Origin: Streptomyces cadmiisoli
GTDB lineage: Bacteria > Actinomycetota > Actinomycetes > Streptomycetales > Streptomycetaceae
NCBI RefSeq assembly: GCF_003261055.1
Contig: NZ_CP030073.1
Span: forward strand, 9,114,001 to 9,178,000
Direction of reading: 5' to 3'
DNA length: 64,000 nt
Below are positions 44,317 to 53,400 of this stretch, in pieces. The position numbers and the translations under genes are program-made. Each line of letters begins with the position of its first letter. Position 1 is the stretch's first letter. Below the pieces are notes generated by a model, which was not told the origin of the DNA, ran no database searches, and saw nothing but the letters and a program-made list of their open reading frames with translations.

Positions 44317-44559
44317 ATGGGGCGAGGCCAGGTGAACCGCGACTGGTTACCACCGAAGCAACAGCTCGCAATAGGCGAGAGAACCGGCGGCCGCCACCGC
44401 GCCGCCACCTTCGCCCTCGCACTCCAAGCCGTCCTCAGCGGCGACGTCACCGGAGCCACCGAGCTGGGTGTGAAGGACCTGGCCCAGCTCTACTCCGGCC
44501 GTGGCCTGACGGTGCACCTCGTCCACCGCGACCTCGACAAGGACGTCGTCGACCGCTGA
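44317..44559 (+). CDS. Small hypothetical protein
   Basis: An 80-residue frame: MGRGQVNRDWLPPKQQLAIG, then FALALQAVLSGDVTGATELGVKDLAQLYSGRGLTVHLVHRDLDKDVVDR. GC-biased codons suggest it is or was coding. Start uncertain (the frame opens farther upstream, over the Imm10 gene). No family recognised. It precedes a replication-relaxation gene and may be a relic of the missing N-terminal neighbour. Confidence 0.35.
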   Translation: MGRGQVNRDWLPPKQQLAIGERTGGRHRAATFALALQAVLSGDVTGATELGVKDLAQLYSGRGLTVHLVHRDLDKDVVDR

Positions 44560-44585
44560 ATCTCACCCCAGAAGACCGCGCAAGT

Positions 44586-45278
44586 GTGTGCTCGGCCAGC
44601 CAAGCGGGGCGGGACCCACATATCGCGGACTACGGGCGGCACGGCCGGGAGAAGGTGTGGCACCTGACCGTGGCCGGGCAGCGGGCCGTGGCTGAAGGCG
44701 GCGACGTCGTCGTACGGCCGCACGCCGCGACGGGCGAGCGGGCGGTAGCTGCCGGTCTCGCCCCGCACGGCATGGCCGTCACCGAGGTCATCACCCTGTG
44801 GGGCGGCCCGATCCTGGACTGGGAGGTCGAGGTGGACCACACAATCGACAAGGTCCGCCGGGTGGTCTCCGACGCCGTGCTGTACCGGCCCGGCCGGGGA
44901 GCGGAGGCGGAGTTCCTGGAGGTGGACCGGTACACGTTGTCGCTGCCCCGGCTCGCCCTGAAGCTGCGAGCGTACGAGACGTACAGCCAGGCCACGTTCC
45001 ACGAGGGGGAGCGCGGCACGATCGGCCGGACGAAGTGGCTGTGGCGCGAGCGGTACCCGCACAGCGCCCTCTTCCCCGTCGTGCGCCTGGTCCTCGCCGG
45101 CACCGATGATTGCGACGCGCTCGACCAGCGGGCCCGGGCCCTGCAGCAGCGCATCCGCGGCATCCGGCCCCGGGTCGACGTCGCCGCACTGCCCCGGCTG
45201 CAGCGCCAGCCGTCCACCGAGTGGACCTGGCGGCCGATCGGGCAGAGCGACGAACAGGCGCAGACCCAGGTGGCGTGA
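44586..45278 (+). CDS. Replication-relaxation family protein, N-terminally short
   Basis: A 230-residue protein: REKVWHLTVAGQRAVAEGGDV, ERAVAAGLAPHGMAVTEVITL, DAVLYRPGRGAEAEFLEVDRYTLSLPRLALKLRAYETY and WRERYPHSALFPVVRLVLAG. This is the replication-relaxation (PF13814-type) family, plasmid- and AICE-linked proteins with a winged-helix N-terminus and a nuclease-like core (D..E.D). About 60 residues of the N-terminal HTH seem to be missing before REKVWHLT, so the gene may be truncated at about 44620 and restarted at GTG 44586. Confidence 0.78.
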   Translation: MCSASQAGRDPHIADYGRHGREKVWHLTVAGQRAVAEGGDVVVRPHAATGERAVAAGLAPHGMAVTEVITLWGGPILDWEVEVDHTIDKVRRVVSDAVLYRPGRGAEAEFLEVDRYTLSLPRLALKLRAYETYSQATFHEGERGTIGRTKWLWRERYPHSALFPVVRLVLAGTDDCDALDQRARALQQRIRGIRPRVDVAALPRLQRQPSTEWTWRPIGQSDEQAQTQVA

Positions 45279-45300
45279 CCGGCCCGGGCCCGGCACAAGG

Positions 45301-45346
45301 TCAGCCCCGGTCCGACCTGTTGGCTCTAACGGGTCGACCGGCGCTG
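45301..45346. terminator. Imperfect palindrome after replication-relaxation gene
   Basis: TCAGCCCCGGTCCGACCTGTT pairs, with one bulge, with AACGGGTCGACCGGCGCTGA around a GGCTCT loop, 23 bp past the stop. Probably a terminator; it resembles the palindromes at 47157 and 48345. Confidence 0.6.
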
Positions 45347-45856
45347 AGCTGCACTGTTGCCGTCGCGGCAGGCGAGTTGGGCGGAGGCGCGGCGAGGGGT
45401 CGGCGGTGACCGCCGACCCCTCGCACGGTGTTGTCGGCGCATGAACGGACCGACGGTCGCGGAGGCCCTCGCGGCAACGCGGCCGCCCACGACGATGTCC
45501 CGAGGTCACAGGGGGAGCCCACAGACGGAACGGGATCCTCAGTGCGTGGCACATGAGGCGTCAACCAGAATCGGCAGTACCCCAAGGGGGACACAACCAC
45601 GATTGAGACGGAAACGGTGTAAAGGCCGGAGAGTCCCAGCCCTGACCTGCTGATTCCGCGCGTGTGAAGGTCTCGATCCGCCGCGCCCAGTCTGAGACAG
45701 GGACGGGTTTATACCCGGGCGTAGTCCTGGAGTTGGTCATGAGCACTCTGTGCGGTGCGCCAGCATCGTTGGACTGTCACTCGCATGGGCGACGGCAACC
45801 GCCCGCGCAGTGACGCCAGTTGGGGAGCCCGAACAGACACCGAACGGGAGAACACC

Positions 45857-46078
45857 GTGTCTCACACTGCCCGCGCCGCCTGCGTGGTGCCCGGCGACCT
45901 GCCGCTGACCGCTCCGGAGGCGACCATCGTCGTGGTCGTCCTGGTCCTGGCCGTGCTGCTCGCCCTCGCGGGGATGCCTGCCTTGTCCGTCCTGGTCCTG
46001 CTCGCCGAGACGACGGACACGGGCTTGCGCCTGGTCCGCCGGGCACGCTCCCGCAAGCAGGCCGAAGCGGAGGGCTGA
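45857..46078 (+). CDS. Small membrane protein
   Basis: A 73-residue protein from GTG 45857 (GGGAGAACACC upstream). A single hydrophobic span of about 25 residues (ATIVVVVLVLAVLLALAGMP and on) is followed by a positively charged tail (RLVRRARSRKQAEAEG), suggesting N-out, C-in topology. Its TGA is two bases before the ATG of the XRE gene, so the two are probably co-translated. Function unknown. Confidence 0.65.
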   Translation: MSHTARAACVVPGDLPLTAPEATIVVVVLVLAVLLALAGMPALSVLVLLAETTDTGLRLVRRARSRKQAEAEG

Positions 46079-46080
46079 CG

Positions 46081-47097
46081 ATGGGACGGCGGGAGAACCC
46101 GATCGCCCCCTGCGACCGGGAGCTGGAGAAACTGGTCCTCTACCTGCGGGACCACCGCAATTGGGCCGGGCTGAACTACAAGGAACTCGCCGTGCGGTCC
46201 GGATGCAGCGCCTCGACGCTGATCCGGGCCGCGTCCGGCGAGCACATGCCGAAGCTGAAGACAGTCCGGGCCTACGCCCTGGGTTGCGGCGCCGACCCCG
46301 ATGAGGCCGAGCGGCTGTGGAAACGGGCCCGCTACCGGGCCGCCCGCGGCTGCCAGGAGCCCGTTCCGCACGCACGGTACGTACGGAACTTCGCAGAGCT
46401 GCACGCGGCGCTGGCCGACCTCTACCAGAAGGACGGCGCCCGGCCGTACCGCGAACTGGAGGCCGCCAGCGACGGCGTCCTGGCCCACGCCACTGTCGGG
46501 CGGTTCCTCCGCCAGGAGGGCGGACGCCCCACCCGCCAGTTCGTCCGGGAGTTCGCCATAGCCTGCGGGGCCAAGGGGATGGCCCTCCGCGAGTGGGAAC
46601 AGGCATGGGACCGGGCCGAGGAACAGCGGCTGGGCGGAACGCCCACGGTCGTAGCACGGCGCCGGGCCTCCGAAGTCGTCCTTCCGGACGGCCGCCCGGT
46701 GTACTTCCACTCGGATCCCGAGCGCACCCCCGACGGACAGGAGATCCGGCGTCTCACCCCCACTGGGCCTCACTCGGACGGCCACACCGTCATCGCGCTT
46801 TCCCGGGCGATCGGTGCGATGTCCTCCAAGTCCTGCCCTGTCTGCACGACCAACACGCGGTCACCCGACTCCGTATTGCCGCAGGCTGAACTGGAGGCTG
46901 CTCGGAGCCTGCTCCGCATGCAGCCGCCGACCCGATCCCGGCAATCCGTGCGACGGGGGTCGGTGATCGTGGGGACCGCCGCCACCGGGACAGGTGCCGC
47001 GAGAGCAAGAAGGGCACCTTCGCGTCTGGTGGTGAATGCCGGGGCCGGCTTCGGGGACAGCCTGGCCAGCGGTCCGACCGGCACCCGGCGTTCCTGA
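46081..47097 (+). CDS. XRE-type helix-turn-helix protein
   Basis: A 338-residue DNA-binding protein. The N-terminal HTH is LEKLVLYLRDHRNWAGLNYKELAVRSGCSASTLIRAASGEHMPKLKTVRAYALGCGAD; a second HTH-like unit lies at about residues 100-170 (FAELHAALADLYQKDGARPYRELEAASDGVLAHATVGRFLRQEGGRPTRQFVREFAIACG). The C-terminal third is basic and low-complexity with a CPVC pair. Coupled to the small membrane protein gene upstream. A regulator for the replication-relaxation/DUF6166 module is likely but not shown. Confidence 0.8.
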   Translation: MGRRENPIAPCDRELEKLVLYLRDHRNWAGLNYKELAVRSGCSASTLIRAASGEHMPKLKTVRAYALGCGADPDEAERLWKRARYRAARGCQEPVPHARYVRNFAELHAALADLYQKDGARPYRELEAASDGVLAHATVGRFLRQEGGRPTRQFVREFAIACGAKGMALREWEQAWDRAEEQRLGGTPTVVARRRASEVVLPDGRPVYFHSDPERTPDGQEIRRLTPTGPHSDGHTVIALSRAIGAMSSKSCPVCTTNTRSPDSVLPQAELEAARSLLRMQPPTRSRQSVRRGSVIVGTAATGTGAARARRAPSRLVVNAGAGFGDSLASGPTGTRRS

Positions 47098-47117
47098 CAG
47101 AGCCACAGTTCACGGCT

Positions 47118-47192
47118 GGTTGGTCCCGTTGGGGGCAATGGGACCAACCGGACGCCCCGGTCGGGCCCGTTGGATCAAACGGGCCCGACCGG
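47118..47192. terminator. Two adjacent palindromes
   Basis: First: GGTTGGTCCC at 47118-47127 with GGGACCAACC at 47140-47149. Second: CCGGTCGGGCCCGTT at 47157-47171 with its exact complement at 47178-47192, loop GGATCA. They follow the XRE gene and probably end transcription; the second shares its core with the palindromes at 45301 and 48345. Confidence 0.7.
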
Positions 47193-47331
47193 GGCTGATC
47201 TGCGGTCAGGTGAGTCCGGCGGAGTCGTTGTCGTCCCAGACTCCGGACCACGCTGGCCGATCGCGATCTGTCGCCGGTCCGTGAGGTGCGGCAGGCTGAG
47301 ACGGCCCAGACGATCAACGGGAGGGACGGGC

Positions 47332-47805
47332 ATGGCGTACGAGGACTGCACGTACCACGGCATCCAGGACGGCCCGGAGAGCAATAGGAGCGACGAGGAG
47401 GAGTGGAAGCCCGCCCGGATCCTTGTCGAAAAGCCCGAGTTCGGCCCCACCGAGCGGCAGGACGTGACCGGGCTCCGGGAGCTGCCCGAGCCGGAGCATG
47501 GGGGCTTCGGCTGGGGCTACAACGGCGGCGGCACGAGTGCGGCGGCCGGGGTGATCCTCGCCGACGCGCTCGACCTTGGCGACCCGGACAAGTGCGGCAT
47601 CGGCTACGCGGCCTACCTCGAGGACGAGGTGCTGGTGCAGCTGCGGGAGGACTTCTGCGACGACGTCCTGTCCCAGCTCTGCGACCAGTGGCGCCTTCGC
47701 CGTGGTGTAGTCCTGCGCTGGGCGCGTGCCTGGTACCTGCAGCGCGGGATCGACGAGCTGCCCGCCGCCCTGCGGGAGCTCCCGCCGCTCCAGAGCCAGA
47801 CCTGA
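47332..47805 (+). CDS. DUF6166-like protein
   Basis: A 157-residue protein. The middle, GFGWGYNGGGTSAAAGVILADALDLGDPDKCGIGYAAYLEDEVLVQLREDF, matches DUF6166, a small actinomycete family with a WGYxGxG motif and no known activity. ATG 47332 is preceded by GGGAGGGACGGGC, a strong ribosome binding site. An acetyltransferase gene starts two bases after its stop, so the two form an operon. Confidence 0.75.
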   Translation: MAYEDCTYHGIQDGPESNRSDEEEWKPARILVEKPEFGPTERQDVTGLRELPEPEHGGFGWGYNGGGTSAAAGVILADALDLGDPDKCGIGYAAYLEDEVLVQLREDFCDDVLSQLCDQWRLRRGVVLRWARAWYLQRGIDELPAALRELPPLQSQT

Positions 47806-47807
47806 CG

Positions 47808-48329
47808 ATGGGCTCGCCGAACCCGGCGCGGCCGCGCGTGTCCCTGTGGACCCGCATGGTCGACGCCTTCCACGGACGGGACACCGCGGCGCCGGCGCCC
47901 TCGGTCGCCCCGAACAGCCTGGAGTGGAGGGTCGACCCCGACACGGAGACCTGGTGGCACGTGCCGCCCGGCGGCCCGGCCGGCATGCAGGAGATCCGAG
48001 CGAGCGCACCGGACGGGTACGAATTCGCCCGCCTGGTCTGGCAAGCCTGCGAGGTGTGCCGCCTCGGGCTGATCGTAAAGATCAGGGTCACCGGGCCTTG
48101 GCAGCGCCACGGGTACGGCAGCCGCATGGTGCGCTTCGCCCTGCACGGCCGTGACGGGTACGCCTGGACCACGACGCCGCAGTCGGAGGATGCCCGGGCG
48201 TTCTTCCCGGCTCTCACCGCGTCGACGGGCGTGGCCTTCCCCCGGCAGGCCCAGCGGTGCGAGCACATGCGGGCGCGGGCGCCCCGGCACTCCCAGCCGA
48301 AACGGCGGCTCGACCCGCCGTCCAGCTGA
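47808..48329 (+). CDS. GNAT-like acetyltransferase domain protein
   Basis: A 173-residue protein. The C-terminal part has the acetyl-CoA binding pattern: CRLGLIVKIRVTGPWQRHGYGSRMVRFALHGRDGYAWTTTPQSEDARAFFPAL, with QRHGYGS as motif A. The N-terminal 50 residues look like a short divergent extension. It follows the DUF6166 gene by two bases; DUF6166 and such acetyltransferases often co-occur. Substrate unknown. Confidence 0.65.
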   Translation: MGSPNPARPRVSLWTRMVDAFHGRDTAAPAPSVAPNSLEWRVDPDTETWWHVPPGGPAGMQEIRASAPDGYEFARLVWQACEVCRLGLIVKIRVTGPWQRHGYGSRMVRFALHGRDGYAWTTTPQSEDARAFFPALTASTGVAFPRQAQRCEHMRARAPRHSQPKRRLDPPSS

Positions 48330-48344
48330 GGCCGCAAGCGCACG

Positions 48345-48384
48345 GTCAGCCCCTGTTGGACCCGTTGGATTCAGCAGGGGCTGA
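48345..48384 (+). terminator. Palindrome after acetyltransferase gene
   Basis: GTCAGCCCCTG at 48345-48355 pairs exactly with CAGGGGCTGAC at 48374-48384, 15 bp past the stop. The 18-base loop contains CCCGTTGGAT, also seen in the 47157 palindrome. Confidence 0.7.
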
Positions 48385-48401
48385 CTGCTGCTCTGGAGGC
48401 C

Positions 48402-48555
48402 CTACGGCGCCGTTACGGCTGCGCTCTCCAGCTCGGCAGCGGCCATCTGCTCGTCGTGGTCCCGGAGCATTCGCATGACAGTCGCCGGGCTGGGGTGCTG
48501 GCCCTTCTTGGCGCCGGTGGTGATGACGAGCCGGGAGGCGATGTCCCGCAGAAGG
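48402..48555 (-). pseudogene. Serine recombinase, C-terminal scrap
   Basis: The minus-strand frame reads LRDIASRLVITTGAKKGQHP, then SPATVMRMLRDHDEQMAAAELESAAVTAP before TAG. This matches the C-terminal HTH tail of resolvase/invertase-type recombinases found in Streptomyces. The catalytic domain is absent. It marks the end of a deleted element. Confidence 0.6.
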
Positions 48556-48560
48556 GAAGG

Positions 48561-48893
48561 TCAACTCCTGCGATTCTGAGCGCGGACCATCGTCACACAG
48601 CGGCGGGCGCTGATCCGGCTTGCCAGGTCGAAGGCGCGCGTCGCCGTCTCTGCCGCGATATCCGCGTCGCCAGCACGAAGATGCGTCTCGGCCTGGTACG
48701 CAAGGAACACCGACCGCGTCTTCGAACGGGTGGCAGGCAGCAGATCCATGCCCTCATCCATGAGCTGGTGCGCCCGCCGCAGTTGCCCGAGGTCGGCGAG
48801 GCACCGGCCGGTGTCGGCAGTGAGATCGGCCTGCGACATCCAGGAGCACCACGTCGGCGGCGGGTCGTACGACGGAGCGTCCCAGCGGACAGA
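48561..48893 (-). pseudogene. TPR regulator, C-terminal fragment
   Basis: The frame WDAPSYDPPPTWCSWMSQADLTADTGRCLADLGQLRRAHQLMDEGMDLLPATRSKTRSVFLAYQAETHLRAGDADIAAETATRAFDLASRISARRCVTMV is the last TPR block of an XRE-plus-TPR regulator. The N-terminal HTH and earlier repeats are missing; upstream lies the Eis-like gene, so the fragment cannot be expressed as a regulator. A full protein of this general type is at 56161. Confidence 0.7.
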
Positions 48894-48895
48894 AT

Positions 48896-50062
48896 CTAGA
48901 AGTGGTCGGGCAACCAAGGTTCGTGCTCTGTGGTGCGGATCAGTCTGTTGAGCACCTCCTCGGAGCCTGCGTCCACTCCGGCCAGGCGTGCTGCGGTCGC
49001 TGTCCGGTAGCCGCCGGCGTACCAGACGGCCAGTTGCCGTCGGGTGAGCCGGACTTCACCAGCGGTGTGCGTCTTGGTGATCTGTCCGGCGCCGCCTTTC
49101 ACTTCGAGCAGGTACTGGCCCCAGGTCTCACCGTCCTCGCCTTCGATGTCCACGGGAACGTCGATGTCGAGGTCATCCGGCCAGCCCCGCAGCCGCACCG
49201 CTTCCTCCAGGTCGAGGATGCGGAGCATCCACGGGTGCCACGCTTCCGCCGTCAGCCGGTACCGGTGGAGGTTGTGCAGCAGAGCCGGGTACGGGGGAAG
49301 GGCGGAGCGCCGGAAGTGGATGGCTGGGGCGCGGGTGTGATGGCTGGCGAGGAACGCCATCATCTCGCCGACGGTGTCCGCGTCGGCGGCCCAGAAGTCG
49401 TGCACGGTCAGCTGCATCCCGTGCCGCTCGCTGCGCTTCATGGCGAGCGATAGCGACCCCGTGGGGGACTGTGCCGGGCCGAACCGGTACGTGGTCAGCT
49501 GTTGCTTGTTGTCGATCCAAGCGGGCCACCAGTCCGGTCGCAGCACGGGCCCGTTCCACTGCCGGGCCAGGCGGCGTTGCAGCTCGTCGGCTTCCGTCGT
49601 ACGGCCGTGCTCGACCGGCAGCCCAGAGCGGGTGAAGGCCCGCTTGAGGTCGTCGGTGGCGATGGACCACGCGAACACGGGAACGGGGGCCTCCCAGCCG
49701 AAACGGCGGACGTACCCGCCCGATGTCGTCCACAGCGTGGAGATCACCGCTGCCTGCTCGCGCAGGTGACGAAGCCGTTCGGCGAGCATGTCGACGGAGA
49801 GGCGGGCGCCGCGTTCTTCGGGGGCGACGCACCCGGCACTGAGCAGGGCGGAGGGCACGGGGGCCCCGCCGAAGAACTGCGGGACGAGGAGGCCGAGGCC
49901 GCCCGCGATGACCCGCCCGTCCCGGACGGCGACGCGGATGTCCGCGTGCGGGCGCAGGCGGGTGATGTCGCCCACGGGATGGCCGTAGCTGCGGGTGGCG
50001 AGGGCGTCGTACTGCTGCCACAACTCGTCGTCGGCCTGCACGATCCGGATCGCATCAGGCAT
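48896..50062 (-). CDS. Eis-like GNAT acetyltransferase
   Basis: A 388-residue acetyltransferase of the Eis type: N-terminal GNAT domain (PDAIRIVQADDELWQQYDALATRSYG, GGLGLLVPQFFGGAPVPSALLSAGCVAPEERGARLSVDMLAERLRHLRE), second GNAT-like domain and a C-terminal SCP2-like domain (WMLRILDLEEAVRLRGWPDDLDIDVPVDIEGEDG, GEVRLTRRQLAVWYAGGY). The protein ends PDHF; in mycobacterial Eis the C-terminal Phe carboxylate acts in catalysis. Eis enzymes acetylate multiple amines, such as aminoglycosides. ATG 50062 lies 13 bp after the MaoC gene and is the last gene of the operon. Confidence 0.88.
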   Translation of the reverse strand: MPDAIRIVQADDELWQQYDALATRSYGHPVGDITRLRPHADIRVAVRDGRVIAGGLGLLVPQFFGGAPVPSALLSAGCVAPEERGARLSVDMLAERLRHLREQAAVISTLWTTSGGYVRRFGWEAPVPVFAWSIATDDLKRAFTRSGLPVEHGRTTEADELQRRLARQWNGPVLRPDWWPAWIDNKQQLTTYRFGPAQSPTGSLSLAMKRSERHGMQLTVHDFWAADADTVGEMMAFLASHHTRAPAIHFRRSALPPYPALLHNLHRYRLTAEAWHPWMLRILDLEEAVRLRGWPDDLDIDVPVDIEGEDGETWGQYLLEVKGGAGQITKTHTAGEVRLTRRQLAVWYAGGYRTATAARLAGVDAGSEEVLNRLIRTTEHEPWLPDHF

Positions 50063-50075
50063 GTCGCCACCCCTT

Positions 50076-50612
50076 CTAGTAGTTGGTCCGGTCGCGGACG
50101 GCATCGGCATCGATGGGGACGAAGAAGCTGCGCGTGAAGGTCACCACGGCCGCACCCTCCTGGTTCTTGCCGGTCGTGCGGCTCGTGACGATCCCGGTGT
50201 CCGGGCGGCTGCGGGACAGGCGGCGGCCGGTGATCTCCGTCTCCGCGTAGAGGGTGTCGCCCACGAACACGGGATGGGTGAAGCGGATCTCTTCGAAGCC
50301 GAGGTTGGCGATAGTCAGGCCGCTGGTGCTGCGTACGGTCATCCCGCCGACGATGTGGAGGGTGATGCTGCTGCACACCAGGGGCCTGCCCCACTGGGTG
50401 AGAGTGCTGTAGCGGGCGTCCGTGTGGATCGGGGCGTCGTTGCCGCCGAGCGTGGTCATCACGACGTTGTCGGCCTCGGTGATGGTTCGCCCGGGCCGGT
50501 GTTCGATGACCAGGCCCTCACGCAGCTCGTGGTAGCCCAGGCCGACGACTTCTCGGTAGCGGCCCTCGGCGATCCGCCGATACCCCGCTGGTGTGGGGAT
50601 GCTGGTGGTCAC
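50076..50612 (-). CDS. MaoC-like (R)-hydratase/dehydratase
   Basis: A 178-residue single-hotdog protein: FREVVGLGYHEL-type start (YREVVGLGYHELREGLVIEH), TITEADNVVMTTLGGNDAPIHTDARYSTLTQWGRPLVCSSITLHIVGGM, then EEIRFTHPVFVGDTLYAETEITGRR. The D/H dyad lies in NDAPIHTD. The form is closest to mesaconyl-CoA/beta-methylmalyl-CoA dehydratase-type MaoC proteins, which often pair with CitE-like lyases as here. GTG 50612 overlaps the stop of the lyase gene (GTGA). Confidence 0.85.
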   Translation of the reverse strand: MTTSIPTPAGYRRIAEGRYREVVGLGYHELREGLVIEHRPGRTITEADNVVMTTLGGNDAPIHTDARYSTLTQWGRPLVCSSITLHIVGGMTVRSTSGLTIANLGFEEIRFTHPVFVGDTLYAETEITGRRLSRSRPDTGIVTSRTTGKNQEGAAVVTFTRSFFVPIDADAVRDRTNY

Positions 50613-51472
50613 ACGCTCACCCCACGCGGCGTGCGGCCGTCCACGCGAGCCAACAGTGCCCGGGCGGCTTTGACCATGGGCGGGCCGATCATCTGCCCGT
50701 TGACGCGCACGATGCGGCCGCCCGCTTCCTCGGAGGCGGCCACGATGGCGCGGGCGGCGGCGACTTCCTCGTCCGTCGGGGTGAACACGCTGGTGACGAC
50801 GGGGAGCTGGCGGGGGTGCACACAGCACTTCCCGGCGAAGCCCAGGTTCCTGGCGCGTTCGGCTTCGCCTCGCAGCCCGTCCAGGTCGTCCAGGTCGAAG
50901 AACGGGGAGTCGATGGCGCAGATTCCTGCGGCGGCGGCGCTGGTGACCAGCGCGGACCGGGCGTGCAGCATCGCTTCCCAGCTCTTGGAGCAGCCGAGGG
51001 CCGTCGCGTAGTCAGCGGTCCCGAACACCACCCCGGCGATGCGCTCGGCCCGCACGATCGACGGCAGCTCTTCAAGCGCACGCGGCGTCTCGATCAGCGC
51101 ATACAGGTGCGGCGTGTAGCCGGGCGCGTCGAGGGCCCCGGCGGCGATCTCGAAGTCCCGGGCCGACTCGACCTTGGGGATCAGCACGACGTCCGGCCGG
51201 ACCGGGAAGTCGGCGATAGCCGTCAGGTCGAGGATGCCGTCCCGGGTGGTGGGAGAGCTGATCCGGACGCCGAGGACGCAGCCGGCCGCCGTGGGGGCAG
51301 TGAAGAACGCGGCGGCGTTCTGGCGGGCCTGCGGTTTCACCGCGGCGGGCACGGAGTCCTCCAGGTCGACGAGGGCGACGTCGGCGCCGCAGCCGTGCGC
51401 GGCAGGGAAACGGCCGGAGGCGTGGCCGGGCGTGACGAACCACACCCCGGCGGGGGCCAGCGTCTGCATCAT
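50609..51472 (-). CDS. HpcH/HpaI-type CoA ester lyase (CitE-like)
   Basis: A 287-residue TIM-barrel lyase related to citrate lyase beta subunit and malyl/beta-methylmalyl-CoA lyases. Visible segments: [61 protein letters not shown] and [19 protein letters not shown]. Glu and Asp metal ligands lie in IETP and [13 protein letters not shown] 51472 overlaps the aldolase stop (ATGA). Together with MaoC it could form or split a 3-hydroxyacyl-CoA; the exact substrate is unknown. Confidence 0.88.
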   Translation of the reverse strand: MMQTLAPAGVWFVTPGHASGRFPAAHGCGADVALVDLEDSVPAAVKPQARQNAAAFFTAPTAAGCVLGVRISSPTTRDGILDLTAIADFPVRPDVVLIPKVESARDFEIAAGALDAPGYTPHLYALIETPRALEELPSIVRAERIAGVVFGTADYATALGCSKSWEAMLHARSALVTSAAAAGICAIDSPFFDLDDLDGLRGEAERARNLGFAGKCCVHPRQLPVVTSVFTPTDEEVAAARAIVAASEEAGGRIVRVNGQMIGPPMVKAARALLARVDGRTPRGVSV

Positions 51473-52488
51473 CGAATCGCCCCCTGTGCCGCCAGGGTGC
51501 GCGCCGCGTCCAGGATCAGGTCCTCCTGCCCGGCGATGACCCGGCGCTGGCCGAGCTCCACGAAGATGTCCCAGGGGTGCACTCCCTGGCTCTCGGCGGC
51601 GGCCAGAACGGGCTTTTTGAACCCGGAGAACACCCCGGACAGCCCCGAGACGAGGCTGGTGGAGTCGATCGTCGGCGGGGCGGGCATCAGCGTCTTCTCG
51701 GCGAGATCGGCGGCGTCGGCCAGGCGCCGCAGATCGATCCCGGTCCGGTGGCCGTAGCGCTCCAGCACGGCCACGAGAACTTCCAGCTGGGTGTTGCCCG
51801 CGCCCGCGCCGAATCCCCGCGCGCACGCGTCGATCGTGCGGGCGCCGGCCGCGACGGCCGCAACCGAGTTCGCCACGGCCATCCCGAGGTTGTTGTGCCC
51901 GTGGAACGCCACCGGCACCTCCACCGCCGCGGTGATGGCGGTGATCCGGGCGGTGACATCGTCAGGCAGGTAGTAACCGGCGCTGTCGAAGATGCACACC
52001 GCCTGCGCCCCATAGCCGACCATCAGCATGCACTGCTCGGCGAGTTCGCCGGGACTGGCCATGTGGCTCATCAGCAGCACGCCCTGCGCCTCGGCGCCGA
52101 GCTCGCGGAGGACGCCCAGGTGGCGTTCGGTGACGCTGGCCTCGGTGCAGTGGGCGGCCACGCGCACCACATCCACGCCGTGGCGGACGGCGTTGCGCAA
52201 ATCGGCGGTGGTGGCCCAGCCGGGCAGCATGAGGGTGGCCAGCCTGCTGCGGGTGAGGGCTTCGCGGGCGGTGGCGAGCATCTCATCGTCGCTGAGCTTG
52301 CTGCGGCCGACCTGCAGGGAGGAGGCGCCGATCCCGTTGCCGTGGCCGACCTCGACCACCGGGACACCGGCCGCGTCGACCGCCGCGGCGTAGGTGCGGA
52401 TCTGCTCGGCATCCAGCTGGTGCCTTACGGCGTGCTGGCCGTCGCGCAAGGTGGGGTCGTGCATGATCACCGTGGTCTGGGCGGTCAT
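51469..52488 (-). CDS. 4-hydroxy-2-oxovalerate aldolase family
   Basis: A 339-residue DmpG/MhpE-type aldolase, reversibly joining pyruvate (or another 2-oxoacid) with an aldehyde. HMGL-like domain: [52 protein letters not shown] with the metal HxH, and [24 protein letters not shown]. The C-terminal domain, which docks with the aldehyde dehydrogenase in DmpFG, is present ([21 protein letters not shown]). It overlaps the dehydrogenase gene upstream (52485) and the lyase gene downstream. Confidence 0.92.
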   Translation of the reverse strand: MTAQTTVIMHDPTLRDGQHAVRHQLDAEQIRTYAAAVDAAGVPVVEVGHGNGIGASSLQVGRSKLSDDEMLATAREALTRSRLATLMLPGWATTADLRNAVRHGVDVVRVAAHCTEASVTERHLGVLRELGAEAQGVLLMSHMASPGELAEQCMLMVGYGAQAVCIFDSAGYYLPDDVTARITAITAAVEVPVAFHGHNNLGMAVANSVAAVAAGARTIDACARGFGAGAGNTQLEVLVAVLERYGHRTGIDLRRLADAADLAEKTLMPAPPTIDSTSLVSGLSGVFSGFKKPVLAAAESQGVHPWDIFVELGQRRVIAGQEDLILDAARTLAAQGAIR

Positions 52489-53375
52489 CGGGCGAGCTCC
52501 TTCAGCGCGGGGACCTTGGCGAGGGCGTGCTGCTCGGCCCCATAGATGGCGGCGGCGCTGATCACTTCGAGGTTCCCGGCGTGCACCGGCATCCGGTTGC
52601 GGGTGGCGGTCACCTCCGAGATCACACGGACCGTGTCGCCGGTGACGGTGCACGAGGTGATCCGGTAGCCGGGCACGACGGTCCGCATGGCCGCCGCAGC
52701 GGATTCCACGACGTCACTGACCGGGCCCGGCTTCAGCCCGGGGGCCACCATCGTCATGGCGATGCGGAATGGCGGCGGTGGCGCGGCCGCGGAGACGTTC
52801 AGCATCGCCTTGGCCGCGCCGGTGCCGGTGAACCGGCGGATCGCGTCCTGGGTCGTCTCCACGTATTCGTCGAGGTTGAGGCGGCTGGCCCGACCTACGC
52901 TGACGCTGGCAGCTGTGGCGACCATCTCCACGTACTGCGGCCGGAAGTGCTGGGCGAGGGCGTACAGGACGGGGATCGATGCCTGCCCGCCGCAGGAGAC
53001 GAGGCCGATGTGCTGGTGTTGGGCGGCCTGGTCGCCGTTCACGGTCGGCACGATCAGCGCACCGGCACGGGTGGGTGTCAGGTCGATGAGTACCGTGCCG
53101 GTGCCAGCGAGCCGGGCCCAGTGCTCGGGGTGCTCGAAGGCGTTGGTGGCGTCGAAGACGATGTCGAAGGTCTGGCCGGAGTCGAGCAGGGCGGCGACGC
53201 CGCCCGCTGCGGTGGCGCAGCCCAGCTTGGCGGCCTGCGCCAGTCCGCGGCTGTGGCTGGTGCGGCCGACGACGAGCCCGCAGCTCAGGTGCGGGGAGTT
53301 CTGCATGCGCTCGACCAAGTCGAGCCCGAGTAAGCCGGAGCCGAGGACGGCCGCGTTAACGGTGTTCGATGACAT
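52485..53375 (-). CDS. Acylating acetaldehyde dehydrogenase family
   Basis: A 296-residue DmpF/MhpF-type NAD- and CoA-dependent aldehyde dehydrogenase. NAD site [38 protein letters not shown], and the catalytic Cys128 in [17 protein letters not shown]. It forms a channelling complex with the neighbouring aldolase in known systems: aldehyde to acyl-CoA, or the reverse. The stop overlaps the aldolase start (52485-52488). Nikkomycin-type pathways use this pair (NikA/NikB) in the synthetic direction. Confidence 0.92.
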   Translation of the reverse strand: MSSNTVNAAVLGSGLLGLDLVERMQNSPHLSCGLVVGRTSHSRGLAQAAKLGCATAAGGVAALLDSGQTFDIVFDATNAFEHPEHWARLAGTGTVLIDLTPTRAGALIVPTVNGDQAAQHQHIGLVSCGGQASIPVLYALAQHFRPQYVEMVATAASVSVGRASRLNLDEYVETTQDAIRRFTGTGAAKAMLNVSAAAPPPPFRIAMTMVAPGLKPGPVSDVVESAAAAMRTVVPGYRITSCTVTGDTVRVISEVTATRNRMPVHAGNLEVISAAAIYGAEQHALAKVPALKELAR

Positions 53376-53400
53376 GTGTGCTCCCGGTGTGGACGGCAGG

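Noticed and set aside
45820..46080. Upstream extension of the XRE gene to 45820
   Set aside because: Overlaps the small membrane protein in another frame; ATG 46081 begins the conserved HTH region.
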